A stretch of 64,000 bases of DNA from Proteles cristata cristata (GCA_017311185.1 JAESUZ010001071.1:1116001-1180000), one strand, 5' to 3'; numbered from the stretch's first letter, positions 18,253-30,370 are shown. Made by a program: numbers and translations. The notes: a model not told the origin generated them from the sequence alone.

Positions 18253-18475
18253 AGGGCTTCTGGATGGCTTACTTGGTTAAGCATCCCATTTTTTGGTTTC
18301 AGCTCAGGTCAGGATCTCATAGTTCTTGAGGTCAAGTCCTGCATCAGGCTCCATGCTGACAGCACAGAACCTGCTTGGGATTCTTTCTCTCCCTCTCTCT
18401 CTGACCATCCCCTGCTTGCATGCTCTCTTTCTATTTCTCTGTCTATCTCTCAGAAAAAAAAAAAAAAAAAAAAAC
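18253..18475 (+). mobile_element. CAN-SINE, older diverged copy
   Basis: Forward copy, head mutated to 'agggcttctggatggctt', ending in an A-run of about 20 bases. It is nested in the MER5-type element: unrelated transposon sequence continues on both sides. Target duplication is not clear (short 'actct' match). Confidence 0.85.
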
Positions 18476-18524
18476 CACCAACTCTGATTCAGGTCTAGGA
18501 TGGGGTCTGAGGTTTTGCATTTCT

Positions 18525-19837
18525 TCTTTTTTAAAAAAATTGATATATAATTGACATATTACATTAGTCTTAATGTACAACAGAATGATTTTATAACTGG
18601 AAGTTTGTACTTTTTGACTCCCCTTACCCATTTCATTCCCCCACCATCCCATTTCTTCTCTGGCAACTACCAATGTGTTCTTTTTATTTGTGAGCTTACC
18701 ATTTTTGCTTGTTTTATTTTGATTTGATCATATCATATGGTTTTGTTTTTCACTTCCTGACTTATTTCACTTAGCATAATGCTCTCAAGGTCCATCTATA
18801 TTGCTACAAATGGCAAAATTCCTTTTTTATGGCCAAGTAATATTCCATCACATATTTTATATATTATGTACATGGTATATGTACATAAGCCACATCTTCT
18901 TTATCCATTCATCTGTGGAAGGGCACTTAGGTTGCTTCCATATCTTGGCCATTATAAATAATCCTGTAGTAAACATGGGAGTGCATATATCTTTTTGAAT
19001 TAGTGTTTTCATTTTCTTTGAATAAAAAGCCAGAAGTGGAATTGCTGGATTCTATCGTACAAATAAACCCACCCACATATAGTCAATTCGTCTACGACAA
19101 AGGAGGCAAGAATATAGAATAGGGAAAGTCTTTTCAGAAAAGAATGTTGTGAAAACTGGACAGCCATGTGCAAAAGAATGAAACTAGACTATCTTCCACT
19201 ACACACAAAAGTCAGCTCAAAGTGGATTCAAGATTTGAATGTAAGATCTGAAACCGTAAAACTCCTAGAAGACAGCATAGGTGGTAAGCTCCTTTATATT
19301 GGTTTTGGCAGTGATTTTTGGGATCTGACTCCAAAAGCAAAGGCAATACACAAAAGCAAAACTAAACAAATGGAACTACATCAAACTAAAAACCCTCTGT
19401 ATGACAAAGGAAACTTTCAACACAATGAAAAGGCAACCTACTGAATGAGAGAAAATATTTGCAAATCATATATCCAATAAGCAGTTAATATCCAAAATAT
19501 ATAGAGAATTCATACAAGTCAATAGCGAAACAAACAAACATAAACAATTTCTTAAAAATGGGCAGAGGACTTGAACAGACATTTTTCCAGAGAAGAGATG
19601 CAGATGGCCAACAGGCACATGAAAGGATACTCAACATCACTAATCAGAAAAATGAAAATCAAAACCACAGTGAGATATTGCCTCTCACCTCTTAGAATGG
19701 CTATCATCAAAAAGACGAGACTAACAAGTATTGGAAAGAATGTGGAGAAAAGGGAACCCTTCTGCACTGTTGGTGGAAATGTAAATTGATTCAGCCACTA
19801 TGGAAAGCTAAATGGAGGGTCTTCAAAAAATTAAAAG
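18525..19837 (-). mobile_element. L1 fragment with 5' inversion (twin priming)
   Basis: Left part 18525-19055 is the 3' end of L1 (end of ORF2 and start of 3' UTR) on the - strand. Right part 19056-19837 is the immediately preceding ORF2 segment on the + strand. Read in L1 order, the right part ends '..cttcaaaaaattaaaa' and the left continues 'atagaatccagcaattcc', nearly contiguous. Both ends are flanked by tgaggttttgcatttct (18508-18524) and tgagattttgcatttct (19838-19854), so this is one insertion event. The ORF2 remnant is broken and non-functional. Confidence 0.88.
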
Positions 19838-19919
19838 TGAGATTTTGCATTTCTCACAAGCTTCAGATGCTGCTGCTGCTGCTACTGGTCCATCCACCAC
19901 CCTTCTAGTAGCAAGGGCT

Positions 19920-20914
19920 GCTGATACCTCTACAGCAGTCCTTGTATGTACACCTGCTTTCTATTTTTTTGGTCTCCTTCCTTGTGTTCCTACTAGTCAT
20001 CTTTCAACACTTTATTACCTGCCATTTGGTCTGCAAAGCACATAAGCTGCTACTGAACCCAACATTGCTTCCCATTTTAAAAGAGCTTTCTAATGCTTTG
20101 GGACTTGCATTTGCCAACAAAGGTCTGCAATCCCTCTCAAAAAGCAGGGTAATCTTATTAAGGGACCATGTGAAGTATCCTCAGCAACAAATACTCAGTA
20201 TAGCCTCTTTGTTCTCTAAGTCTCCATTCTCCAATGCCTCTCCGTGCATTTGTTTGTCTCAGAACAGTCATGCACGGTGGGTCCATTCGTCTTCCCTTAT
20301 CACTCTGTCACTGCTGCCGAGCACTCGTTCAGCTGTGTGCTACAGCTTCTTGGCTGACAAGATAATTACATTCCAGGGCAGACTGGAAGAAAGACAGGTA
20401 GTGCTCAAAAGTTCTGAAGCCGACTACCTAGTCATTGCTGGTGCAGACTTCAAGATCAAGCACCTGATCTAATTAGCACACTCCCTTTGCTGCCTGCCTG
20501 ACTGTGGAATGCTGACAATTGAAAGCCTGAAGGCAAAGCAGATATCATGCAACCCAGAGACAGACATTCAGGCTACCTTGTGCCAGAAACAATTACATAT
20601 TCTTTTTGGAATCTTGGGTGTCCTAGTAACACAGTCAAGCCTGGGGGTAAACTTTTGCATAATACTGGGAGCCCTGCATTTACCGATAATGAACATGAGA
20701 ACCAGCACTATGAAACCCCACAAGAATGAAAGACCTCACGGGAAGAAAGCCTTCTGATTGCCTTCAGAAGGACTTATTTCAGCAAACCCAGTTGTACCTC
20801 CCCTCAAAAAAAGAAGCACAGTGCACAACGAAAGCAAGGCTTCTTCAGCAAAGAGCTGTTTTCCTTTGACCAGATAAACACAATAGAGTCCCTCAGGACA
20901 AAAAAAAAAAAAAA
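19920..20914. other. Unclassified block ending in an A15 run
   Basis: About 1 kb between the MER5-type fragment and ordinary intron. It ends in 15 A at 20900-20914. A + strand frame from 20547 runs about 118 codons to the A-run with one internal stop (20727-20729). It has no domain I recognise. A segment of about 60 bp (20234-20295) resembles 22859-22920. It may be a very old transposon or a decayed retrocopy. Confidence 0.3.
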
Positions 20915-21296
20915 TTTTATTTTTGCTTCTATGCTTTTGCTACTTGCTACATTTTTTCAAGATGTAGTCTTTCCATTTTAAAGTGATTACAGCATCAGTC
21001 CTTTTTCTTCCTTTCTTTTTGCTTTGGTAGGAAAATGTTCTATAACCTCAAAGCCACTATCTATGAATATAAGGCATTATTATTTCAACTTATAATAAGC
21101 CTCACCCTTGATGGCATTTGGCATTTGTGCCAGTTCCTGGCCTGATGCAGCGGGGGCCTGGTGGAGCAGGGTGAGCTCTACTCTGGAGTCAAGACCTGTT
21201 TTTACCATTTATTAGCTCTGTGACCATCCAAGGTACTCACTTCTCCAAATAAATCTGAGGGTAAGGGTTAAACAAATCAAAAGAACCCTAGCAGAA

Positions 21297-21999
21297 TGTA
21301 GTGGGCTGAACTGTGTCCTCACAAAAGATATGTTAAAATCCGGGGGGCCTGGGTGGCTTAGTCGGTTAAGCATCTGACTTTCGCTTAGGTCATGATCTCG
21401 CGGTTCGTGGGTTCGAGCCCCGCGTCGGGCTCTGTGCTGACTGCCAGCTCAGAGCCTGGAGCCTGTTTCAGTCTGTGACTCCCTCTCTCTCTGACCCTCC
21501 CCTGCTCACGCTGTCTCTCTCTCTCTCCCTCCCTCTCCTAGAAATAAATAAAACATAAAAAAAAAAGATATGTTAAAATCCTAAAGCTTAGCACCTCAGA
21601 ATCTGGTGTTATTTGGAAATAGGGTCTCACAGATGTAATTAGTTAAGATGAGGTCACACTTGAGCACAATAGACCCTTAGTCTTATATGACTGGTGTCTT
21701 TTTAAGAAGACAAGACACCCAGAGATGGAGACACAGAAAAGATAACGCTATGGGATGATGGAGGTAGAGACTGGAGTGATGCATCTCCAACCCAAAGAAC
21801 ACCAAGGTGTGCCGGCAACCACCGGAACCTGGGAAGAGTCAGGGACAGATTCTCCTCCACAGATTTCAGAGGAGGCATGTCCTGTGGATACTTTGATCTC
21901 AGATTTCAGACCTCCAGACCTATGAGACAACACATTTCTGTTGAGTTAAGCCACCTACTTTGTGGTACAGTCTAACAGCAGCCTTGTGTAACTAAGACA
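21297..21999 (+). mobile_element. MLT1-type MaLR solo LTR, split by a SINE
   Basis: The pattern 'tgggctgaactgtgtcc ... gatatgttaaaatcct ... ttatttggaaataggg ... atatgactggtgtc ... gccggcaaccacc ... taagccacctactttgtgg' is that of MaLR LTRs of the MLT1 group. TG at 21297 and CA at 21998-21999 are plausible ends. The SINE at 21342-21562 is inserted inside it. No internal retroviral sequence is seen. Confidence 0.72.
21342..21562 (+). mobile_element. CAN-SINE, young subfamily
   Basis: Forward, near-consensus copy in the MLT1-type LTR. A perfect 19-bp target duplication, aaaagatatgttaaaatcc, lies at 21323-21341 and 21563-21581. The tail shows the 'cctagaaataaataaaacat' form shared by the young group. 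Confidence 0.97.
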
Positions 22000-22029
22000 T
22001 GCCCTTATCTTAGACTGACTCACTAACCT

Positions 22030-22260
22030 CTCTCAGGCTCATGAATGTCATCACTGATCAGAACAGCCATTGCTGCACACTTATCATCAGTGGCCTGGCT
22101 AAGAGATCTGGTTCTAGAGCAGAGCATAGAAGGTGAATCCAGCTCTTTCTAGGCTGGATGACCTCGGGCAAGCTAACAAAATTCCTGGGCCTCAATATCT
22201 TACCAGTAAAACAGATAATAATAGTACCTAAACAAGAGCTTGTGGGAAGAATGAAAGAGA
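22030..22260 (+). repeat. MIR-like SINE fragment
   Basis: Sense MIR pattern: 'ggatgacctcgggcaagc', 'ggcctcaatatcttacc', 'aacagataataatagtac'. Diverged. Confidence 0.6.
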
Positions 22261-22822
22261 TGGCACTGGGCAGGTACAAATGTTAGCTGTAGCTAACTCT
22301 AGTTAGATAATGGTGGGCACAAGTGACATCTGGGGATCTTTAGGGCCATCTACATTGTAGGTTCATCACAGTAGAACAGAGAACTATATGAAATTGAGCT
22401 AAAGAGCAAGGTGGTCCCTTCCTTGTCCATTCCTGTCACTCCCCCAAGTCTGTCCCAGAATTCCCACAACAGATGCTCTAAGAGCCTTGGTTTTCTGAGA
22501 GGCTGGAGTCAAAAGGCAGGAGGTGCTCAGGGAAGTCAGGGGGCATGTGAGGATCTCTCCATCTCATTGTGTGGCTCCCTGGATTGGTGAAAGGAGTTCA
22601 TGAAGACCTGGTCCTGAGACCAGCACCTGGAGATGGACAGAGATTTAGGAGGAGGCAGGCCATGCTGTGAATGCTGGGGAGTTTGCCAGTCTACACCTCC
22701 CCTGGGTCTGTCCCCAGGTAGAAAGAATCCAGGTAAGAACTAATTATTCCCTGTGGCCAAACACCTGAAAGATCTAAGACCCTTTAAGAATTATCTGTAC
22801 TTTCTCCAATTTAAATGATATC

Positions 22823-23640
22823 TTGATGACCAGAAGCACCCTCTTAACAATAAGAATGAATGCCTCTCTATGTATTTGTTTGTCTCAAAGCTCTCATACA
22901 TTGTGGGTTCATCTCTGTTGTGTGGTCATACCTGGAGTGGATGGGCTGGGTCATTGGTTGTGCTCATGTTCAGCATTAGCAGCTACTGCCGGTTCTCCAA
23001 AGTAGTTGTGCCAGTGCAGACTCCCCTGGCAAATGTTGAGAGCATCATCAGTTTGTTAAATCACAGCCATCCTACTGGGTGCACACTGGTGTCTCTTTTT
23101 GGTTTTAATTTCTATTTCTCTAGTGATTGATGATTTTGAACAATTTGCCATACTCTTTTGCCACTTGCATGTCCATTTTTTTTCCGAATGTCTTTTCCTT
23201 GTGGATATGTAAGAGTTGTTTAGATATTCCAGTGCCAAATAAGATGTATTACTGACATTTTCTCCCATTCAATGGCTCCTTTTTACTCTCTTAAAGGCCT
23301 CTTTTCACAACAGAAATTCCTAAGTTTAAGTCCTATTTATCAATATTTTCCTTTATATAGTGTTTTTGTGTCCTACTTAAGACATTTTTGTTACCCTTAC
23401 GGCAATAAAGATATCTCCCTTGACTTCCATAGTAATAAAAGTCAGAATAGTGGTTAGCTTTTTAAGGGAGGGTAATGACTGAGAAGCATTACAAGGGGGG
23501 ATTCCAGAGGGCTGCTTACTCTCTACTTCTTAATCTTGGTGTGGTTATACTTGGTTGTTTAGTTTTTAAATACTCATTGAATTGTATACTTATTACTTGT
23601 ATGCTGTGCATGTGTATTATACTGCCATTAAATTTTCTGT
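22823..23640 (+). mobile_element. Old L1 fragment, probably 5'-inverted
   Basis: 22823-23435 reads as L1 ORF2 C-terminal sequence on the - strand (e.g. complement of 'gggagaaaatgtcagtaata'). 23440-23640 resembles L1 3' UTR on the + strand ('aatagtggttagc', 'attgaattgtatac'). The opposite orientations around about 23436 suggest a twin-primed insertion with internal loss. Ends are uncertain because the copy is old. Confidence 0.5.
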
Positions 23641-23939
23641 GAGAGAGAAAATGAATGAATAAGAGCTACTAACTGAAGATATACTAGGTAATGACTATGT
23701 ATATATAGTGAGATATTAGAGAAAATATTTGTGGACACATTAGATATCATCATAGGTTCTCAATCTATACAAGCCAAACTTCTAGTGAATGTATTTTAGC
23801 AAACAAAACAAAACAAAAATTCAGTAAGTATCATTTAATACCAGAATCACTGATGTTGATTAATAATATAATATTGAAAACAATCAATGCTGAACATAAA
23901 GTCCCTCCATATTAATGAGGCTTCACAGAAAGAGTTAAA

Positions 23940-24660
23940 CAAGCAGAGAACCTACAGAGAATTTGGTTTTACAAATTCTTTATTAAAATGCTGCTAGCAG
24001 AAATATGTCAAGCCAACTTCTAGCTTCCCACCTTCTGATGAGGGTCATGAGTAGTGTGGTCTATATAAAATGGTGGCTCATGAGTCTCAGGTGGTGAAGA
24101 ATCTTTAAGACCACAGCAGGAATGTTACAATAGTAGGACAGAAGGGTTGAGGAGAGTAACCATCCAAGGCAGAAACCCAATCAAGATGTCCAACTAAGAT
24201 ACAGTTAATCCTAAACCATGTCTCAGAGCCTAAAGCTAGAGATGAGTGAATCCAACAGGAAGTGCAGTCAACGCAAGAATGAAGGTCATATCAGGAATGT
24301 CCCTTCTAGCACCAAAAACAGCCAAGTATCTGCCACAGTCCTTAGTCTGAGTATCTTTGAAGAAAAAACCAACCAGTAGTCTGTCCATGGATAGCCGGGG
24401 AGACAGGTGTGTGCCTGCATATTCCTCTGCTCTCAGCCGAATAGGGGTACACAGGTGACAGCTGAGTCTAGCAGCCAGACACCAAGAGACACTGACCTTG
24501 GAGACACTCCCCGAGAAGAGTCCAGGTGTGCACATGTGAACTTAGGCACTTTCCTCTGTATCTTTTGTTGCCTGCCCACTAAAACACCCCCTGTCCACTT
24601 CTTAGCATCCATCTTTGACAAGCAGGAGATTTCTAAGGAGTACATGCAGACTGTTGGAAA
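23940..24660 (-). other. Unclassified LTR-like block
   Basis: Richer in G+C than its surroundings. On the - strand it has a TATA-like 'ttttatatagacc' (24061-24073) followed about 90 bp later by AATAAAG in 'attttaataaagaatttg' (23967-23984), the spacing of a retroviral R region. I do not recognise the family, and no paired LTR or viral ORF is seen. Confidence 0.3.
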
Positions 24661-24674
24661 AATAAGAAATCTTT

Positions 24675-26760
24675 TTTAGAAAATAAAATTATTGTCGAAT
24701 TGGCAATATGAATTTATACAGTGTATAAAGTGTGTGCTTGGCTTTGGTGTAGATTTCCATGGCTCATCGTTAACATATAACACCCAGTGGTCATCCCAAC
24801 AAGTGCCCTCCTAAATGCCCATCACCCATTTTCCCCTCTCCCCCCACCTCATCCACCCTCAGTTTGTTTTCTGTATTTAAGAGTCTCTTATGGTTTGCCT
24901 CCCTCCTTCTCCATTTGTTTTTTGTTTTTTTTTTTTTTTTTTAAATGTTTTATTTATTTCTAAGAGAGTGAGAGAGAGACAGCATAAACAGGGGAGGGTC
25001 GAAGAGAAAGAGGGAGTCACAGACTGAAACAGGCTCCAGGCTCTGAGCTGGCAGTCAGCACAGAGCCCCACGCAGGGCTCGAACCAATGAACCATGAGAT
25101 CATGATCTAAGCAAAAGTCAGACGCTTAACCCACTAAGCCACCCAGGCGCCCCCTCCTTCTCCATTTGTAACAATTGTCCCCCCTTCTATTCCCCATGGT
25201 CTTCTGTTAAATTTCTCAAGAGATACATATGAGTGAAAACATATGATATCTGTCTCCCTCTGACTGACTTATTTCACTCAGCATAACACCTTCCAGTTCC
25301 ATCCATGTTGCTGCAAATGACATGATTTCATTCTTTCTCATTGCCAAGTAGTATTCCTTTGTATATATAAACCACATCTTCTTTATCTATTCATCTGTTG
25401 ATGGACATTTAGGCTCTTTCCATAATTTGGCTATTGTTGAAAGTGCTGCTATAAACATTGGGGTACATGTGTCCCTATGAATCAGCACTCCTGTATGCCT
25501 TGGATACATTTCTAGTAGTGCTATTGCTGGATTGTAGGGTAATTCTATTTTTAATTTTTTGAGGAACCTCCACACTGTTTCCCAGAGTGGCTGCATTCCC
25601 AGCAGTTTGCATTCCCACAAACAGTGCAAGAGGGTTCCTGTTACTCCACATCCTCACCAGCATCTGTAGTTTCCTCACTTGTTCATTTCAGCCACTCTGA
25701 CCAGTGTGAGGTCGTATGTCAGTGTGGTTTTGATCTATATTTCACTGATGATAAGTGATGTTGAGTATCTTTTCATGTGTCCATTGGCCATCTGGATGTC
25801 TTCTTTGGAAAAGTGTCTATTCATATCTTCTGCCCACTGGATTATTAGTTTTTTTGGGTGTTGAATTTGGTAGGTTCTTAATAGAATTTGGATACTAACC
25901 CTTTATCCAAAATGTCATTTGCAAATATCTTTTCCCATTCTGTCAGTTGCCTTTTAGTTTTGTTGATTGTTTCCTTTGCAGTGCAGAAGCTTTCTATCTT
26001 GATGAGATCCCAATTGTTCATTTTTGTTTTTAATTCCCTTGACTTTGGAGATGTGTTGAGCAAGAAATTGCTGCAGCTGAGGTCAAAGATGTTGTTGCCT
26101 TGTTTCTTCTCTAGGGTTTTGATGGTTTCCTGTCTCACATTTAGATCTTTCATCCATTTTGACTTTATTTTTGTGTATGGTATGAGAAAATGGTTTAGTT
26201 TCATTCTCCTGCATGTTGCTGTCCAGTTCTCCCAGCACCATTTGCTAAAAAGACTTTTTTTCATTGGATACTCTTTCCCACTTTGTCAAAGATTAGTTGG
26301 CTATACATTTGTGGGTCAGTTCTGGATTCTCTATTCTATTACATAGGTCTATGTGTCTTTTTTTTTTTTTTTTTTTTTTTGGTGCCAATACCATACTGTC
26401 TTGATGAGTACAGCTTTGTAGTAGAGGCTAAAGTCTGACATTGTGATGACTCCCACTTTGGTTTTCTTCTTCAGTATTACTTTGGCTATTTGGGGTCTTT
26501 TGTGGTTCCATACAAATTTTAGGATAGTTTGTTCTAGCGTTGAAAAGAATGCCGGTGCAATTTTGGTTGGAACTGCATTGAAGGTGTAGATTGCTTGGGG
26601 GTAGTATTGACATTTTAACAATATTTATTCTTCCAATCCATGAGCATGGAATGTTTTTCCATTTCTTTGTGTCTTCTTCATGTTTTCTAAAGTTTTTAGC
26701 ATACCGATCTTTTACATCTTTGGTTAAGTTTATTCCTAGGTATTTTATGGTTCTTGGTGC
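24675..26760 (-). mobile_element. Young carnivoran L1, 5'-truncated, containing a SINE
   Basis: Reverse-strand L1: 3' UTR at the left, ORF2 C-terminal half extending right to 26760. A perfect 13-bp target duplication, ataagaaatcttt, lies at 24662-24674 and 26761-26773. Reverse-frame relics of ORF2 near 25387-26860 are broken by stops and a T-run at 26359-26381. A SINE at 24919-25152 was inserted later. Not an active element. Confidence 0.92.
24919..25152 (-). mobile_element. CAN-SINE, young subfamily, nested in L1
   Basis: Reverse copy with the 'ctggcagtcagcac' state. A perfect 17-bp duplication, cctccttctccatttgt, lies at 24902-24918 and 25153-25169, within the L1 3' UTR. Confidence 0.95.
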
Positions 26761-29623
26761 ATAAGAAATCTTTGTTGAGATGGGGGCACAGTGAGCAAAT
26801 AAATAGGGTTTGATAAAGGAAATTAAGAAAACCAAGGCAATCAGAAAAAGCCAACTTTGCAAACATGAATGAGAAAAGCAACCTCAGGAACTCCTGGGTG
26901 GCATGGTGGCAGGAGAGGGAGAAAGTCAATAATTAGGATAATCCATGGGCAGATAACAGGGAACTCAAGCCCAAAAAATTCAAGCCCAAGGAGTTGGCAT
27001 TTCTAATTAGCTCATGAAACATCGTGTTTTTAGAGTTCACCATTTCTAATTTCCAACAGTTATCTTTTATAGTCACAGTGCTATAATTTATCACATCCAG
27101 GCATGCAAAATCATCCTTTTTCTAACATTAAACATGTTTAATCAGAACAATTTATAATAGTACTTTAGGGCTTTGATGAAAGAAAGGCATTTGACACATG
27201 ATATTTACAGTAATCATAATACTACAAGATTTAAAGTATAATTTTTTACAGTATTAGATCAGGAAACCAAATTGCCCATGTTTTTAGTTAATTATTTGTA
27301 ATGCTTTTGGGAGGAATCAGCATCCAGAAATTAATTAATAGTTTTCCTATACACAATTGTCAGTGTTATCACAGGGTACCACTACTCACTGCCAACTTCT
27401 TTATACCCTCACTCTGGTAGCAATCAGCAAATGCAATTAATGTTAAACCACTTGTCCTAATAGCCAAACCCCAAATGACATACCACATGCAGGATCATAA
27501 TTATGCTTTGGGAAGTGGATGGATTTGGCTGTGTTAACCAAGAATTAACCCCAAATCTAGAGGCCACTTGAACTAGTGCTTGTGGAAAGTACCCTTTATA
27601 CCTTGGCCTTGGAAAAACCAGGACATTTTTCAAGGCTAACAGTTTTATGCAAAGCTAAGAGCCTTAAAATTCTTTTTTGAAAAGATCTAAACCTTTCTTT
27701 GTAAACCTTTAAAGTTTTCCTTTGCCTTCTCTTTTGGGACAAGTCAAATTTACACACATTCCAGCTCCACTTGAGTGAAATTCAAGATCCTATTTAGGTA
27801 TTCGCTGTTAACCACAGGTCTCATGCTTCACGGCCCTTTTGACATGTGTTTATTTGAAAAGGTAAGTCAATGAACCGGTGCCTTTCTCATATTTGACAAG
27901 TTCTACCTGACTCAGGGAAACAGAGTGGGGCCCACCTTCAATTGGCAGTAATGTGGGGCACTTGGTAATAGGAGGAATGTTTCTCCCTGGTTTACTGTCC
28001 ATGGTCCCTTCAATAATAAAACTCAAGGTCAAGGTAAAGTGACAACCACTACTTTTAAGAATTCAGATTTCCATCAACGTCAAACTTAACCACAATCAGA
28101 AACACAGAAATAAGTGGAATATTACAAACCCCACTAACTAAAAGCAGCACACACTTTCCATCCTGGAAGTGCAGAAAGCTTGGACCTAACCCAGGTACCC
28201 ACCTCTAGTAAGTACATCCTAGAACTTGTTGGTGTTGTGAAGTCGCCCTGGCTTCACTTGTTCCTCCCCTTGGCTCTCCTCAACCTGATCTATTGATTTA
28301 ATATCACAATTATAATCAGTAATTATTATTAATTTTGATTTACTTTGTACATTTTCTAAGCTACTTAAATCTTCTTTGGAATAGGACAGAATATCATTAT
28401 GTTTGAATGAGAAGAGGTGCCCTAAATCCTTCAGTCAAAACTTACTTTCTCTTTCTATGTACAATTTTAATAAATTCAGTCATCTGATTTCACAACACAC
28501 AGCAACTCAGAAGACCACAGCTGACAAAGAGTGATTGTGTCTTCCTGATGTCACACATCATATTGAGCCTGCTTAATAGATGTTGTTGAATGCAACAGTA
28601 AATGAATAAATGAGAAAAGTGGTAGGTGAGTGATACCTTACTGCTTAACAAGAAGAAGACAGAAACTATTTAAAAATAGATAAAAGAAGCAAAAAGCAGA
28701 GCAGTTGGGGTCCACTTGGCATGAGTGTGATCTATCCATGATTTTAGAAGTCTTTGATTATATTGATAAGTATGACTGTTTCTTTAAGGAAAAAGTCCAA
28801 GTATGTTTGGGAACCTTTATTAGGAAGACAGATATGTACACTATACACTTTAGAAAACTTTACATTTGAAAATAGGGATTAAAACACAAAACTTAAGGAA
28901 TGGGTAATTTTCAGCAGTCTGGAAAATTCCCTTCTTTGCAATGCATTTCCCTGGTCATGCTCGATACTTCCAGTGTGAATAAACTAAAGTTGTGAGTTCT
29001 CCTCAGGTGGGAATGACATCTCAGAGAAGGATGTAAGTGGAGAATGCAGATGGTTTAGAGATAGGTTCTGACTGACTCAATAATGTTGAGGGGGAATTCA
29101 GTTCCAATCAACCCCAGCATCATGGTGACATGATGTTCTTTATTACTAGGAAAGGGGGTTAACAGCAAACATCCACATAACTTACTCCTTTTCTCCACCA
29201 AGCGATTGACAATTAAGACCCCGGGCTGAATGGCTTGCAGAGTAGCCTGATGGTAGAGAGGAGCCAGGGTGGAATCTAGGTTTCCATATCGTTACAAAAA
29301 GAGAAGATAACTCTGGGTTGTATGCTCATAATATTTTGGAAAAAGGATGTTCCACAAATGGAAGATGGTATTATTATTTGAGATTGACCCCTGTTGTGAC
29401 ATAAATCACAGCTTTAGATGAAGGCAACCTCAGACACTTGATATCCTCAATGGCACCTCTGATCAGTTTAGTTCCCACTTGTATGCAGTCAGGGCTACGG
29501 TTTCAGGAGAAACACTCATTTATTATCAGGATCCTGTTTCCCCCAGACAGTTAAATAGAGGTGATCTCAACCAGCAGGCTAAAACCCACAGTTAGTGTTT
29601 CTTGATCACCGTGAGCAGACTGA

Positions 29624-29737
<114 letters not shown>

Positions 29738-30263
29738 TGATATTTTACTGTTGGCTTTTTTTTCTTTCCTTTTTTTAAATTTCTGTTTTGGTATTTAAAA
29801 ACTCATGTGTTTTAGGCAGTTAAGTGCATTCTGATTTGTTAGTAGAGAGAGTACTTATCCAAAGAAAATCTCTCTGTGTTAATGTGCAGCCAAAATATAA
29901 ATGTTGTTCACCTTATTAGCAGATATTCTTCCTGAAAGGTGAGGCAGAAGGTAGAGAAGTCATAACCTGATCATAAAGTTAAGGTTATTTTTATAGTAAT
30001 AACCAATAGCAGCACTGTCACTTGCAAAATTTTAATTCTATTGAAAAGAGTCAGTGAGCCCTATAATTAAGCTCCCCTTTTCTCTACCTGAAAAAAAATT
30101 AATCTGAAATACCAATGAGTAATAGGACTATGTGGAGAACTAACTCCACAGGCTTAATGAGATCACCTGATAACTCAAGGAAAAGAAAAAAGACACAAAA
30201 GCATATCAGGAACACCGCTTCATGGATTCTTCCCTTTTGAGAACCAGGAAATTCTTCATTTTT

Positions 30264-30337
30264 ATGGATATATATGTAGAGAGATATAGACAGATATATA
30301 TATGTATATGTATATATGTATATAGACATATGTAGAC

Positions 30338-30370
<33 letters not shown>
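30264..30370. repeat. AT-rich (ATATGT/ATAGAC) repeat plus (GA)n
   Basis: Imperfect tandem ATATGT/ATAGAC hexamers end in an uninterrupted AG run. Simple-sequence DNA; the open frame on the reverse strand here is an artefact of the repeat. Confidence 0.9.

Noticed and set aside
19166..19789. Frames of 72-92 codons
   Set aside because: L1 ORF2 relics in the right arm of the twin-primed insertion.
19942..20472. 176-codon frame, the longest in the window
   Set aside because: It starts just after a MER5-type remnant, runs through unclassified old repeat-like sequence, and has low-complexity hydrophobic and serine-rich composition with no domain I recognise. Kept only as an unclassified block.
25387..26862. 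Several overlapping frames of 80-152 codons on both strands
   Set aside because: All lie within the reverse-strand L1 (24675-26760) or run across its right edge. They are broken ORF2 remnants and their antisense shadows.
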